In this document: positions 1 through 11,815 of the stretch, piece by piece
Position numbering within the stretch: position 1 is the stretch's first letter
Layout of the letters: each line of letters starts with the position of its first letter
Assembly (NCBI GenBank): GCA_963691705.1
Contig: OY829546.1
Span: 8,442,001-8,506,000, forward strand
Length of the DNA: 64,000 nucleotides
Direction of reading: 5' to 3'
Origin: Viola odorata
Lineage: Eukaryota > Streptophyta > Magnoliopsida > Malpighiales > Violaceae
Translations under genes and position numbers: made by a program
Notes under the pieces: model-generated
Seen by the model: the letters and a program-made list of their open reading frames with translations, nothing else
Told to the model about the DNA's origin: nothing
The model's database searches: none

Positions 1-965
1 ATGTATTTTTTAAATTATTACTAGATAAGACTAATTTTATTTATACTGTCCATTGAAAATAAATTACTTTTGGTGTGGAATAAATAAATAACTATACATA
101 CAAAATGATTAAACGTTCAATTCATACTCAAAGAATGAACTAGCGTGTCAAATTGCTCGTAGTTAATGTGGATTAAGATTAGAAATATTAATGATAAGTT
201 GATGTGTTCAATAAATACATTTTGATCTCTAGCTACCAACGAACTTTGCTTGTTGTTAAGTTTTAAAAAACTTGTTCATTGTTATTTGACTCTGAAAAAT
301 AGAAAAAATTATGATTTAAGAGCTAACTTTTTAAAAAATTAATCATACTCGAACGAAATTAATCTCTCATCTAAAAAAGTAGTGGGGATAAAAAAAAACC
401 GCAAAGAAAATTAAAAAAGAAAGTATTTGTTGCTACCATGTGGATGAATACCTAACCCGAAGGACCAAACCACATGGTTTGTAATTTATGGGTGTGACAT
501 AGAACTCAACTAATTAAAACTTGTATCACCAATGTACTAAATAACTAATTAAGGCTTCTACACGAAAGGGAAAAAGGAGCTTTGGTCTTTCCACTGTCTT
601 AGGCACTTAGCAGCTTAGGCTAGCTGTCCTAATAGCTAAGTACAGCTTAGGCATTTTTTGCTTTCTTTTAACTGGATTGGCACGGTAATATTTTCTGATC
701 AAATGAATAAATCGGGATCATTCTGTTAACGAGAATCTAGATTTGAAATTGGTTATGATTTTGAAATCCTCCGTTTCCCTTAGTAACCAATTCTTTCTCC
801 CAGGCCGGTAATGCAACAAATCCAAAAGGTCAAACAATTACACTCGGTTACAAACAGGACTAAATCTAGAAATTTCATGCAACAATCGTCTGTCACAAAG
901 TTCATACAAAAACAAGGTACAGCACTTGTCTAATACGAAACTCAGGGGGGAATCAAAGAAGAGAA
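1..965. other. Intergenic, AT-rich, no gene seen
   Basis: No coding pattern or recognisable element was found. Around 595-655 short CTTAGG/CTTAGC words cluster, without a clear element boundary. The last 130 bases probably hold the 5' UTR of the following transporter gene; no convincing TATA box was picked out. Confidence 0.5.
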
Positions 966-2958
966 ATGGAAGGAGGGAGGAGACCAGAAACAGAGATCTC
1001 TTCTCTTCCAGGGAAAGAAAACAACACTTCTCCTCACAAAAAGGCTCGAGGAGGATGGAGAGCCGTAAAATACATCCTTGGTATGGTATTTTATTCTGAC
1101 TTTCCATTATGTTTCAGTTTCATTTCTTGACTGCGTTCTTGTCATTATTAGATTGGCTTTGTTTCGTGTTCTGACATCAAATCCTGTCCATTATTCTTTT
1201 AAGGGAACGAATCATTCGAAAAGTTGGCTTCGATGGGTCTGATTGCCAATTTGACAGTTTATCTACAGACTAAATATAACTTGGATGGTATTCAAGTGGT
1301 CAATGTGTACAATATCTGGTCTGATTCCTGCAATGTCACACCATTACTTGGTGCTTTCTTATCAGATGCATACCTTGGCCGGTTCCTAACTCCTCTACGG
1401 CTCCACTTCATCTTTCCTGCTAAAACCCATCAGAAATCTCCTAACTTTTCATCACCAAAAAGATGTGAATTTCAAAAAGAATCCGATGATTAATAATCTG
1501 AATCAGGTTTTGTTTTGACAGGGCATGGCGGTAATGACTCTGACTGCAGGTATACCTGGATTTAGGCCTCCCACCTGCGATGGACATTCCAATTGCGAAG
1601 ATCCATTAGGCTGGCAGCTCGCGATACTCTACGTAGGTCTTGGATTGCTCGCCATAGGAGCTGGAGGAGTTCGGCCTTGCAACATTGCATTTGGGGCGGA
1701 TCAATTTGACACCAGAACGGAGAAGGGAAAGATTCAACTGGAGAGCTTCTTCAATTGGTGGTACTTTTCTTTCACAGTAGCCTTAGCGATTGCTCTAACT
1801 GTAGTGGTCTACATTCAAACTAATACGAGCTGGGTCATCGGTTACACGATCCCAGCAGCCTGCCTGTTGTCTTCTATTATCATTTTCTTGATCGGAAAAC
1901 ACACTTATATAATCACAAAGCCTGAAGGAAGTGTGTTTGTGGACATTGCAAAAGTGATCTCGGCTTCTCTTAAAAAGCGTAGACTAAATCCTCAACCGGC
2001 AGCTTCTACGTTGTATGATCCTCCTTTGGTTACATCAGGGCAACCGGTTTCAAAGCTTGCCCACACAGAAATGTTCAAATGCTTGGATAAAGCTGCTTTG
2101 GTAGTTGATCCGAGCGAATTGGACAAGCAAGGTGTGGCAAAGGATTGTTGGAGATTGTGTAGTGTGCATCAAGTGGAACAATTGAAGTTAGTAGTAGGAC
2201 TTGTGCCTGTTTGGATTACAGGAATTGGTTGCTTCATTACTATGGACCAAATGAACACATTTGGTTTGATGCAAGCAATTCAAGCGAACAATGAGGTACG
2301 AAATTTCAAAATCCCTCCAGGTTGGATGGGTCTCATTGCCATGATTTGCCTTTCGATATGGATCTTTACCTACGAGCAAATTTACATACCCGCGGCGAAG
2401 AGAAGGTCAAAGAAGAAGTTGGCGAGCAGATTGACAATGAGGCAGAGAATCAACACAGGCATTGTAATGGCAATTCTATGCATGTTGGTGGCTGGAATTG
2501 TGGAGAAGAAGCGCCGGGACTCTGCTTTGGAACATGGAACATTTCAGTCAAGAATAAGCATTCTTGTGCTGTTACCGCAATTCGCGTTATCGGGTTTGAA
2601 CGAAGCGTTTGCTGCAGTTGCCATCATGGAATACTTCACCAACCATTTGACAGAAAGCATGAGGACAATTGCAGGGGCACTTTTCTACCTCAGCTTCTCG
2701 GGCGCGGCGTATTTCAATACTATCCTAGTCAATGTAGTGCACAAGGTGACCAAAAGCCATGGGGAGCCATGGTTAGGGGGTAAAGATCTTAATCAAGTTA
2801 GGCTTGACAGATACTACTACTTTATTGGTGGCTTTGCGTTTTTGAATCTGCTGTATTTCAATCTCTTTTCGTACCAGTTTTTGGCAACAAAGATGGCTGG
2901 ACAAGAACCTGATTCAGTAAATGGTGAGGAAATGGTAGAAGGGAATGATGGTGTTTAG
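966..2958 (+). CDS. NRT1/PTR family (NPF2-type) transporter; exon 2 end disturbed
   Basis: Proton-coupled MFS transporter of nitrate, peptides or specialised metabolites at a membrane. Exon 1 is 966-1080 (Met, then the RGGWRAVKYIL block), exon 2 starts at 1204 and gives the NPF proton-coupling motif ExxEK (ESFEK, about residues 41-45), and the long last exon is 1522-2958. Long hydrophobic segments, FNWWYFS and the ESMRTIAGALFYLS block fit the family; the SIWIFTYEQIYIP and KKRRDSA regions point to the NPF2 clade. The end of exon 2 is abnormal. After GRF (1383-1385) the expected family segment (LLYGSTSSFL) is readable only in another frame (1390-1419), as if 2 bp were lost, and no GT donor follows. 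A poor GC donor at 1419 would restore frame to exon 3 but replaces about 11 residues. It may be a functional but altered gene, a recent pseudogene or a sequence error. The substrate cannot be told. Confidence 0.75.
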
Positions 2959-3757
2959 CTAAAATATAAAATGTTGCAGCATTTTACTCATGAATTTGAG
3001 AACAGGATGTTTACCTTATAGTATGTTGTTAGTGTTCAAGGTTATTAAAGTCAGATACACTCGCTAATCTTTTTTTCTTTTTTTTTCTCAACAGTTCAGA
3101 TTTCAGATTGCTAATCCTGTTATACTTTCACGTATCATTTCTTTCATATTCCATTTTTTTTAATAACCGGGCGACTTGTCTACAGTTTGTCTACACTTGC
3201 CTTCTATTTTCAAAAATTTTTTTAAAAAAAAAAAATTCTCTTCTAACATTCATAAACAACAACAATTTGTCAATCCCCGTGTAACTCATTAGTCGTCTAA
3301 TAAATGACAAAAATAACAGTAAAAAATTAAAAACAGCAACAAAAAAAGAATTTACATAAAGTATCATATTTAAAGCCCAATAATATTCGAACAGACAGTG
3401 TTTCCTCTAAACAAAATTAAGAAAAATAACAATTGAGGAAAATGTAATGAAAAAATTATTTAGAACTCGAATGGATTATTATTATTATTATATGAAAAGA
3501 GAAAAGGTAGAGAAATGGGAGAAACAATTGAAAAAAAGATAGAGCATTGCAAATTTTGATACACAATTTCAAAACAGTCCAAATTCTTCTATCATTAACT
3601 GCCTGCCCCAGTTCCTAACCAGTAGGGCCCACACACCCATTAAGCTCAAACTTATCCCATTACGCCACGTGTCATCTCCTCCACTCCAATCCAATACACC
3701 AAAAACACCTAAATCTCCAACGGCTATTCCTCTGTTCCCTTTCTTCCCGCCATACTT
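2959..3757. other. Intergenic: transporter 3' end and MIZ1-like promoter side
   Basis: AT-rich DNA with A and T homopolymers near 3205-3235 and an ATT microsatellite at about 3476-3492. A CACGTG G-box lies at 3666-3671, about 195 bp before the next start codon, and is the only regulatory word I would single out. No gene was seen. Confidence 0.45.
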
Positions 3758-3760
3758 CTC

Positions 3761-3770
3761 CATAAATACA
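3761..3770 (+). promoter_or_regulatory. Possible TATA-like element of the MIZ1-like gene
   Basis: The string CATAAATACA lies about 95 bp upstream of the start codon, after a pyrimidine-rich stretch. Spacing suits a short plant 5' UTR, but the match to TATAWA is imperfect. Confidence 0.3.
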
Positions 3771-3863
3771 ACCACCTACCTCCTCTTCTCTTATCTGGAA
3801 AAAAGATCCCCTTCTAAAATCCCTCAAAAACCCTTCCTTTCTTTGTTTTTCCAAGGAAAACCC

Positions 3864-4640
3864 ATGACCAAGATCGACTCCCTCCGTCGCCTCCTCCTCC
3901 CCTGCTTCACCCCTTCCTCCGCCGATTCTCCCACAATCACAACCACCAACTCCGCCGCCACCTCCACCAAGAAACGAATCAGCACCTCCTTGCGCAACGA
4001 CCCAGAAATCACCCTCCTCACCACTGCCTACCAAGAACCCAAGATCGATTATTTACAAGAGACCCACCAAGACCCGACCTCCCCTGAATCCACCATCGCC
4101 GATTCCGACACCTCCGCCGCTCTTTCTTTAGCCCCGCCGCGCCTATCCAAGACCATGGTCATCGGAACCATCTTCGGCACCCGCCGCGGCCACGTTTGGT
4201 TCTGCTTCCAACACGACCGCCTCTCATCCAAGCCGCTCCTCCTTCTTGAACTCTCCATCCCCACTCACCAACTCGTCAAAGAAATGCAATTCGGGCTCGT
4301 CCGCATCGCACTCGAATCCACCCGACCCGAATTGACCTCTTGCCGGCTCCGATCCATCCCTTCCTGGACCACTTTCTGCAACGGGAAGAAACTTGGGTTT
4401 GCTTCCAAGAGAAAGGCGAATGAGAAGAACAAATTGATGTTGAAAACGCTGCAGTCGATGACAGTTGGGGCAGGTGTTATTCCTGCCGGGTTCGCGTCAC
4501 CGGATTCGGAGGAGATTTTGTATATGAGGGCTAATTACGAGCATGTGGTGGGCAGTGCTGATTCGGAGTGGTTTCATATGATCAACCCGGATGAGTCATC
4601 GGGTCAAGAACTAAGTGTGTTCTTGATGAGGTCAAGGTGA
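3864..4640 (+). CDS. MIZU-KUSSEI 1-like protein (DUF617)
   Basis: Intronless ORF of 258 residues. The DUF617/MIZ1 domain runs from about residue 97 to the end: VIGTIFGTRRGHVWFC (99-114), LLLLELSIP, FCNGKKLGFASKRK (171-184), the VGAGVIPAG region (201-209), then YMRANYEHVVGSADSEWFHM (220-239) and the terminal LSVFLMRSR. The first 95 residues are Ser/Thr/Pro-rich and low in complexity, as in relatives. Arabidopsis MIZ1 is needed for root hydrotropism and acts in root cells in association with the endoplasmic reticulum; most family members have no assigned function. The start at 3864 was chosen because upstream in-frame sequence is low-complexity leader and family proteins begin with similar short basic N-termini. 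The family call is firm; whether it is the MIZ1 orthologue is not. Confidence 0.9.
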   Translation: MTKIDSLRRLLLPCFTPSSADSPTITTTNSAATSTKKRISTSLRNDPEITLLTTAYQEPKIDYLQETHQDPTSPESTIADSDTSAALSLAPPRLSKTMVIGTIFGTRRGHVWFCFQHDRLSSKPLLLLELSIPTHQLVKEMQFGLVRIALESTRPELTSCRLRSIPSWTTFCNGKKLGFASKRKANEKNKLMLKTLQSMTVGAGVIPAGFASPDSEEILYMRANYEHVVGSADSEWFHMINPDESSGQELSVFLMRSR

Positions 4641-5944
4641 ATTAATTGGGATGTGGGGTTAATTAATTTATGATGCTTTTCAAAAAAAACTTCTGATTTT
4701 TGGATTTTAGAATTTCTTATTCTTTTTTTAATCAGGGAATTTTTGAAAACTAGGCGTTTTCTTGATTTTGGGCAAATTCTTTATCAAGAATTTTGGAGGG
4801 ATCATTAGAAGGGTGGATCTTGATAAAGAAGCAACCTTTTTTTAATTTTATGACTTGGGTTTTTAGGTGTTCATTAGCAGCAATAGGTACATAATTAGGC
4901 AGTATTGATTTGGTGATTCTTCAACATTTGTTTGTTGTATAGTTTTTTAGAGTTTCATGCCAATGATGGGTCTTCAAGGTGGTTGTTTGTAACTGTGTAA
5001 ATCTTTTCATTCATCAATACAAGAAGTTATGTTTTTCATTTTTTTCAATCTTGTGCCTTCTTTCCTTTTCAAATATGGAAAATGGATATAGGTTTCACTT
5101 TAACCATACTTGTGTTATGATCAATATTCAATATGATTTCTTGATTTAGTGAGTAATCAAGCACATAGTAGTTATATAATGATCAGATGCCATTGTGTAC
5201 ACTTGTACCAAAACATAGTTGGGCTTGACCACCAAATTAGCTTTAAGTAAGCATCAGCATGTACACCAACTAGGCCCTTTTCCGTACCTAAATGAATGGT
5301 GTTGGATTGAAGAACATACGAACCCTCCAAAATTATATCAGATTCGAATCTTCCTTTGGGGTAGAAGAAGACTGAAATAGACCTTTTGTCCAAAGTTTAT
5401 TTTTTGTCATGCATTTCACATGCAACCATGGACCACTAGCAACTCTTCTTTTGGCTGTCTGGGTAGTTTCCCAGTCCCTGATGGGCATATGCACTATCGG
5501 ATTTCGAAGAAAGATGACTCTTTCAATGCGGTTTTTCCCATGCTTCATGCTCGAACTTTAGAGCAGGGTTTCCGCTTGTTAGAGCAACTCTTTCGTACTA
5601 ATAGTCTTTGATCAGTCACCAGCCACAAGAACAAAATTCCCTATTCTGCAAAATACTAGGTGGGGTTGAATTATGAAGTTATGTGTTTCTGCAAACAACC
5701 TATGCCACCAACATAAGTAGATATTTTTCTGCAGCAACTGTTCTGATTTTAACAGCTTTTAATGCTTAGACAGCAACAGGACAAATATCAGCTTTGTTCG
5801 TTTCCGATCTGGACCGCATGATTATTCTGCATTTCTGATATAATTAGACTGACTCAATGCTTCACATGAGAATGAACCGAATTCTACGAATAAATTCTCC
5901 TTTTTTTCTTGTTGGTCGGTTTGTGACTCTGTTCTGAAGTAAAG
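4641..5944. other. Intergenic, no recognised gene
   Basis: It starts with the MIZ1-like 3' UTR. Between 5170 and 5620 both strands hold open frames of 60-75 codons, but none resembles a protein family I know and they overlap each other, so I treat them as chance or decayed repeat. The last 100 bp is presumably the leader of the LC8 gene. Confidence 0.4.
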
Positions 5945-6562
5945 ATGCTGGAGGGAAAAGCTGTACTGCACGAGACGGACATGCCGGAGATGATGCAGAA
6001 GTATGTCATGGAATTAGCTTACCAGGCTCTTGATCTCCATGAAGTCTCAGACTGTCAATCCATCTCTCGCTACATCAAGCAGGTCTACTAGACTGTCAAT
6101 CCATCTCTCGCTACATCAAGCAGGTCTACTACCTTTTCTACAATTTTATCAGTTAAAGATCTTATCTTTACAAATGTACTTAAAATAGTTAAACTGTATC
6201 AGGATTTTTGTTTCTTGTTCTAATCTACCAATCAAGCACTAAGTCGTAGGAAAATGGTTATGGTTAAGATCTTTAAGCTCTAATGTAAATTATGTAATAC
6301 TATATGGAAAAGTGTTTATGGTTTAGCTAATATGATCAAAATCAACTTTTCTGAACAGAAATTTGATGAAGCTTATGGGCCACCATGGCATTGTGTGGTT
6401 GGGAAAGACTTTGGCTCTTGCATTACACATTTATGTGGGAGTTTCATTTTCTTCCATGTTGGGATGATGGAGTTTTTGATCTTCAAGGATAGCAAGGATT
6501 TCGATGAAAGCAAGGAAGAAGCCGTCGGTGTTCTGCAGAAACCCAAGAGAAGTGTTTCATGA
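5945..6562 (+). CDS. Dynein light chain, LC8/DYNLL type
   Basis: Two exons, 5945-6082 and 6359-6562, phase 0, 113 residues. LC8 proteins are small dimeric hubs that bind short linear motifs in partner proteins. Flowering plants lack cytoplasmic dynein heavy chains, so the plant protein is thought to work as a dimerisation hub rather than a motor subunit. The first exon gives MLEGKAVLHETDMPEMMQ, the alpha-helical half; the second gives the beta-strand half with AYGPPWHCVVGKDFGS (conserved WHC, His about 57), then FIFFHVGMMEFLIFK. A charged tail of about 25 residues extends past the usual roughly 90-residue LC8 core. The first splice donor lies inside a 41-bp perfect tandem duplication; using the second copy's donor would add an in-frame TAG, so the first copy's donor must be used for a full protein. 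Confidence 0.88.
6050..6131 (+). repeat. Perfect 41-bp tandem duplication across a splice donor
   Basis: Units 6050-6090 and 6091-6131 are identical. Each contains the end of LC8 exon 1 (coding SISRYIKQ) and the GTCTAC splice donor, so the locus has two identical donors 41 bp apart. Confidence 0.95.
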
Positions 6563-8260
6563 CTTGATTCCTGATTCTTGCCATGTATTTTAGACAGAAA
6601 GAAAACCTTAAATCAGTTTGAAAAAGTGGTGTCCGGGTCAGCTGCATCTCTACGAGCGGCCTGATCGGTTAGAGCGCCGCAGTCAGACGCAAGGCCGGGC
6701 AACAATTCCTCAGGAAGGGATTGGTGTCAAGGCCGATCTTAGTCCGGATCAAGGGCGAAGAGCTTCAGACAAGAAAGCTATAAGGTAGATATCAGCAAGT
6801 GACTAAGTAGTCCTTAGGCACGCGCGGAATAGGCGATCCAGCGAACGGACTTATTAATAGGCATCCTGAAGTGACGTGACGGTTGAGTAGCGTAGATCCG
6901 ATGTTTATCTCCAACTAGTCAGGAAGATGCACTAAACTAGCTCAATCTTTGAAGAATGATAATCAAGTTTGTCTTTTCAAGTATGATCATACCTAATGAG
7001 AAAGTTTGGTCCTTTTCAGGACTTCTGCTTGCCTGACACAGCTAGCTCTCATCAGAATTGCACCAACTGAAAGAAAGATCCGGAACACTAGCTTTAACTA
7101 CAAACAACTACAAAATAAGTAGAACATACCTTACGATTGAATCTTCTTAAGCCTTGACAGAATGATCATGGTCACTCAAGTAGTTCTGCATTACCGGCCA
7201 GGACGAGGTAATCTGCACCCCAAGGACTGGATCAAACACACGGGATGATCCAAACCTTAGGATGCAGGTTACCCGATCCGAACCAAATATTAGGAAGTGT
7301 ATTATCCGATCCAAACCCAATATCGGCAAAGGATGCAATAGGTTGATGATTGATGATGCTAAACTGAATGCATGATGGCAGGAAATTTATAAGGGGTGTC
7401 TAAACTGAGCAATGATTATTCTGTTAAGAAAGGTTTGCCTAAAGCAGCTGCATACAGCATAAAGCTATCATAGGGTGCCCTATGCCTTACCCAGAATCAT
7501 TTATTGATTATGTTCTTCTTGAACCAATGTTTGTTACTTTCCTCAGGAAATGATACTCCATCTTGACTGCTTTTTCATCCGTGACTACAGATCTTCTTAC
7601 TAATTATAAATGATTTTCTAATCATTGCAGGAGGTTAAACTCAGTGTTAAATTGGGCTTGAAGCTTACGATTATCATCGAAGAATCGCATCAAAGAATCG
7701 ATCTCAAGCTTTACGAATACATCTGCAAGGGGGATTCAGGATTCTAACACTCTCATTTCAAAAGCAGTGGATGGAAAAAAGATGGAAAATTACGCTGCAT
7801 TTTACACAGATGCAAATGTTATATAGTATCTGGTTTTGATGGTGTACATCAACCTTTAATACAGTAGCATATTCCATTCCCTTGGAGATATTATAATAAT
7901 TTGCAAAACACATATCCTAAACCCTAATCATCATAATCTTGAACAAGTTTGCCAATGACATGGAATTTGTAAGAAAATAAAACCATATTTGATCCAAAAA
8001 CAGACCAAGTACATCACTCACAACTGAACTTTCATTAATCAAATCCATCTTGGTTACATTTCTTGATTCTGTCCACACAAATCCGTACATTCCCTGTGAC
8101 TGATACTGACATTGATAGGATGGCATTTGTATGAATTGTCACATCCTATCAACGCCACGCACATCTCATCGGTCAGTAGCAATCAACTTTATCAAAATAT
8201 AATAATGAAAAGAATTCAGAAAGAACAAATTGCAACTAATAGAAAATGGAATGCAACTTA
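6563..8260. other. Intergenic with a GC-richer island
   Basis: After the LC8 3' UTR, about 6628-6900 is clearly richer in G+C and CpG than its flanks, yet no ORF of note crosses it and no family is recognised. About 7240-7325 holds two imperfect copies of a unit with CCGATCC and CAATAT/AATATT words. The remainder is ordinary AT-rich DNA. Confidence 0.45.
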
Positions 8261-8772
8261 GTGCCCCTTTGGGAGTGAGGTTCTACTCCGAAAGTACTTT
8301 TCAAAAATCACTTTTACATTTTAAAGTGTTTGGTAATGGTAGCGTTGCGTTGCTTCTCAAGAATCCCAAACCCAACCTTAGGCATAAATTGCCTTGCCTC
8401 GCGCTGGAGCAAATTGCTCCAGTGGCTGCACAGTGGCTGCGTTTGGGCTTTCTTTCTTTCTTTTTTTTCTTTTTCATTTTAATTTTATTTTTTTACTTTA
8501 TATAATAGAATAAAATAAATTAAAAACTACCATAATAAAATCTCCATCTCAAGATAAGTAATTCTAAATCCACTTTTCCTATTTTTATTAATTTTTTAAA
8601 AATGAGTTTTATATCTTTTATGGTCATTTTACATTCCAACCATAATTTTAACCGCAATTTTTACCAAACACCATAAAATAACTTCCGGTTTCTCACCGCA
8701 CTTTTCTAGAAGTACTTTCCACACAACACTTTTCCAGAATCACTTTTCCAACTAGAACCGGAACGCCAAACC
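8261..8772. mobile_element. MITE-like element with imperfect terminal inverted repeats
   Basis: The left end (TTTGGGAGTGAGGTTCTACT at about 8267) matches the reverse complement of the right end (TTTGGCGTTCCGGTTCTAGT) imperfectly, and both continue into stretches rich in AAAGTACTTTT and AATCACTTTT words. The middle is T-rich and has a strong hairpin (arms CTGGAGCAA/TTGCTCCAG, 8404-8422). No transposase. Size and structure suggest a non-autonomous hAT- or Harbinger-type element; the target duplication was not settled. Confidence 0.5.
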
Positions 8773-9467
8773 GGAAAAGTGTATGGATTCTTAAATCATT
8801 TTTTTAAAGAAACAAATCTTTTATATTACATTTATAATATAATCTTCCATCGCATAAAACCTTTTATAACAACAAAATTACAACGCTAAAAAATAGTCGT
8901 ACTGACTAATGAGAAGATGCTGCTTGACAAGAAGCAAGCAAAAAAAAAAACGTGGTAAACTCAATGTTGGGACAGCTTTTGCGGCATCATCGCCATTGAA
9001 TGAAAAAAACTGGAAGTTAACACCTAAAAATGTTGGCTAGAAGTCGATACATTAGTGTCAATCTCATAATAAACTCTCTAACTACAAAAATATGACCATT
9101 ACCAAGCTGTCATCGCATGAGAACAGAGTCCAAGTGGAGAAATCTGCTGACATCCCCTTCGACAGGTTGCTTGAATCGGATAATGACAATAACTGAAACT
9201 TCAAATTGCATCTTGAAGTTGAATGCGCATTTTTTTTACTATTCCGCCAAGTAGTAGCCCCCTATACATACAAACTAACCATCCCATAGCAGCAACGACA
9301 AAATTTACTGCCAATCTTTTCTGATAGTACTATACCACAACTTAAATCAAACTACTCACGTCCAAACTCATGCTTCTCGGTTCTCCTTTCTCCACCTCAT
9401 GTAATGAAGCCAAAGTTCTTCACGAAGTGAACTTATTGGAGGGATAGTTGCCGAAAACCTCATTCCA
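8773..9467. other. Intergenic and 3' UTR of the carrier gene
   Basis: AT-rich, no coding signal. The 200-300 bp next to 9468 probably belongs to the 3' UTR of the minus-strand carrier. A run of ten or more A residues sits at about 8940-8950. Confidence 0.4.
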
Positions 9468-11815
9468 CTAACTGGAAGAGAGGTTTGCAAAAAACATCTT
9501 CAGTGCCTCATAAGTCATAAAGACGATGCCTACACTTGGAACCACCTTGTAGTACTCAGGAAGAATCCCTCTGTACATGCCTCGCAAGCCTTCCGTCCGG
9601 ATTATATGCCCAAATGTCCCAATCAAGCCACTTGTGTATACACGAGCTCTACCACCAGCCCCTTCTAACTGCATTCTTCTCCTCACAAGATCCAGTGGAA
9701 ATGTTGCTGTAAATTGTCAGTGCATCATATCAGAAGTCTTATACAAGCAAAACTACAATAGATACTAAGAACATATCAGTATTAATTAAGGAAGATACAC
9801 TCGGTTGTTGTACATTATCACAGAAGCTAAACAGAGTTATTCCCCCCATAGAAGTAATAAACGGATACACTACAATATCGAAGGTTGTCAAATAACATGG
9901 TACATCACTTTCTATACTACCTAGAACCTGGGTATGTTATAAGCAGCACTTTTCTCAATTCCAAAAATAGGGAGAAAAGTTTCAAGTTACCAAATGAATT
10001 CTAAAGACTGCAAAATGATAGAACTGAATGCCAATTTTAATGGGTGACGCACCTGTAGATGAAGCTATGCCTGAAAGACTTCCGCACGCAAGACTAACCA
10101 TAATAGTTGAATCGTTGGGCCTGGAGTCAACATGGCAGAAATTTATTAATAATTTTACAACCAATACATACCAAGAAAGACGAGATAAAAATAACAAAGT
10201 TACACCAAACAAGAAATTAAATTTGTTATATCCATGGAGTTTTCACCTTCGAGTGTTCCAAAAAGATTTCATAGACTCATAAGCAGAAAAGCTTATTGCT
10301 ATACTAGGTCCGACCCCCTGCAACCAAAGAAGCATCTTAGTTAGCGCATGAAATTAATAAGATAGAAGAGAATAGAGAGGTAATATAGAAACAAACCAAT
10401 AATGTTGCTCCGAGACCTTTATACAAGCCAAACAACCCTTCTTCTCTGCATATGGTTTGAAATGCATGACAAATGCCTTTATAGTACATTGTGTTTGTCT
10501 GCAAAGTTCAAAACCCAAACAAATTAGACATGAAATGCATAACAAATTGGATGGGACAAGGTAGACCAGCAACCCAAAGCACTCATTAAAAAATCCCACA
10601 GTCCCTTCAGGAATGACCGTTTATGCCGCTAGCAACTACTCCCTCCGGGGGGAAATAAACGTCGTTTTAGGATTTGCTTTTACTGTTCATTTTACTTGTA
10701 TTTTTAGTGTTAAACCTGCTGAATATTGAGATGCGAGGAAGTCATTTAATTTGCACCAGAAGGAGTAGCAAGTATGATGGGAGATACCTGTGCTGCAAGA
10801 CGAGTCCTCACAAGATCCAAAGGATATGTGGCAGCAGCAGCTGTTATTCCTGCCAATCCACCACCTAGAAAGTGCACAGCAAGGTCTGCAGTCCCATACC
10901 CCCTGCGATTTTCTAAACCAAAAGCTGATTGCAGGAACTGCACGAAATCAAAGGAAAATATTGGATCTTAGCAAGCAGCAACAGCAAATTAAAATCAAAT
11001 CTAACTCCACAAACAGATTTTAAGAAGCCTTACATTCTTATAACGTTCATAAGCATAGAAGTTCACAGCAGAGTAAGGAAGGCGATGAGCAATAGTGACC
11101 ATATTGCCTTTCCAAAGTGCTCTAAACCCTTCTTCATTAATAACACGAGAAGCTTCACGCCATATGCACGGTTTGCTCAATGTTGCAGCATTAGAGTGCA
11201 TACCTTGAACCTAATGTAGCAAGTAAAACAGGATATATTAGTCATCAGAACAGCCCCTGGCCTATCACTCTATGGTTATATAATTTTATAGAACATGGAA
11301 GACCTTAAACAGAGCATAATTCAACAAAATTAAGCATGATCTACAATTAACACGACATAAGTAAGATTATTTAAAAACCCCAAACAATAAGGTCGAATAT
11401 CCTAACTTCAGTCCTCCATTAAACCTCAAATTGATAAAGACCCAGATAAATAGTCCCGCCCGAAATCTATAAAGACAAAACATTTCTCATTAAACACCCC
11501 TGAAAATGAAGACCCACAAGAGATTTTATGTTTTTTCTTTATTTTTCTTACCTGAAAGAGGATTGTGAGGCGAGCGAGAGGAGCAGTACATGTTTTACTG
11601 AATGCACCGGCAATACCACCAGCTAACAACTGTTGTAAAGTCCCGATTTGAGGTTGCTGGAACCTCAAAGAGTTGGGATGCTGCTGCTTATTTTGATTAT
11701 GCTGTTGCAGCAATTTTCTAGCACCGGCATCCACAACACTGCCATGGGCGGCAGAAGCAGCAGAATTGAAAGCCCTTTGGCTACCTTCAACAACAACACC
11801 GACCCTTGCATCCAT
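9468..11815 (-). CDS. Mitochondrial substrate carrier (SLC25 family)
   Basis: Seven exons on the minus strand: 11552-11815, 11034-11210, 10788-10937, 10397-10498, 10247-10317, 10053-10120 and 9468-9706, giving 356 residues. SLC25 proteins exchange metabolites or nucleotides across the inner mitochondrial membrane through three repeats of two helices. The three signature motifs are visible: PLARLTIL (79-86), PLDLVRTR (186-193) and PLDLVRRR (281-288). In the first, Ala replaces the usual acidic residue, which I recall as normal for the plant subgroup around At3g53940/At2g37890. RPNDSTIMVSLACGSLSG and the GMYRGILPEYYKVVPSVG region also match that subgroup. The N-terminal 57 residues are Gln/His-rich and poorly conserved. 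The substrate is not known to me. Intron 3 carries a truncated Stowaway element. Confidence 0.93.
10639..10715 (+). mobile_element. Truncated Stowaway-type MITE in carrier intron 3
   Basis: It begins after a TA dinucleotide with CTCCCTCCGG. Its body (TTACTGTTCATTTTACTTG) matches the elements at 35376 and 62810, but no second terminal repeat follows. It lies between exons 3 and 4 of the carrier gene. Confidence 0.55.

Noticed and set aside
2188..2783. Extra open frames on both strands within the NPF2-type gene
   Set aside because: They overlap the conserved transporter frame and read as shifted versions of it.
5172..5611. Overlapping ORFs on both strands between the MIZ1-like and LC8 genes
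   Set aside because: No recognisable domain, inconsistent coding direction, no splice logic.
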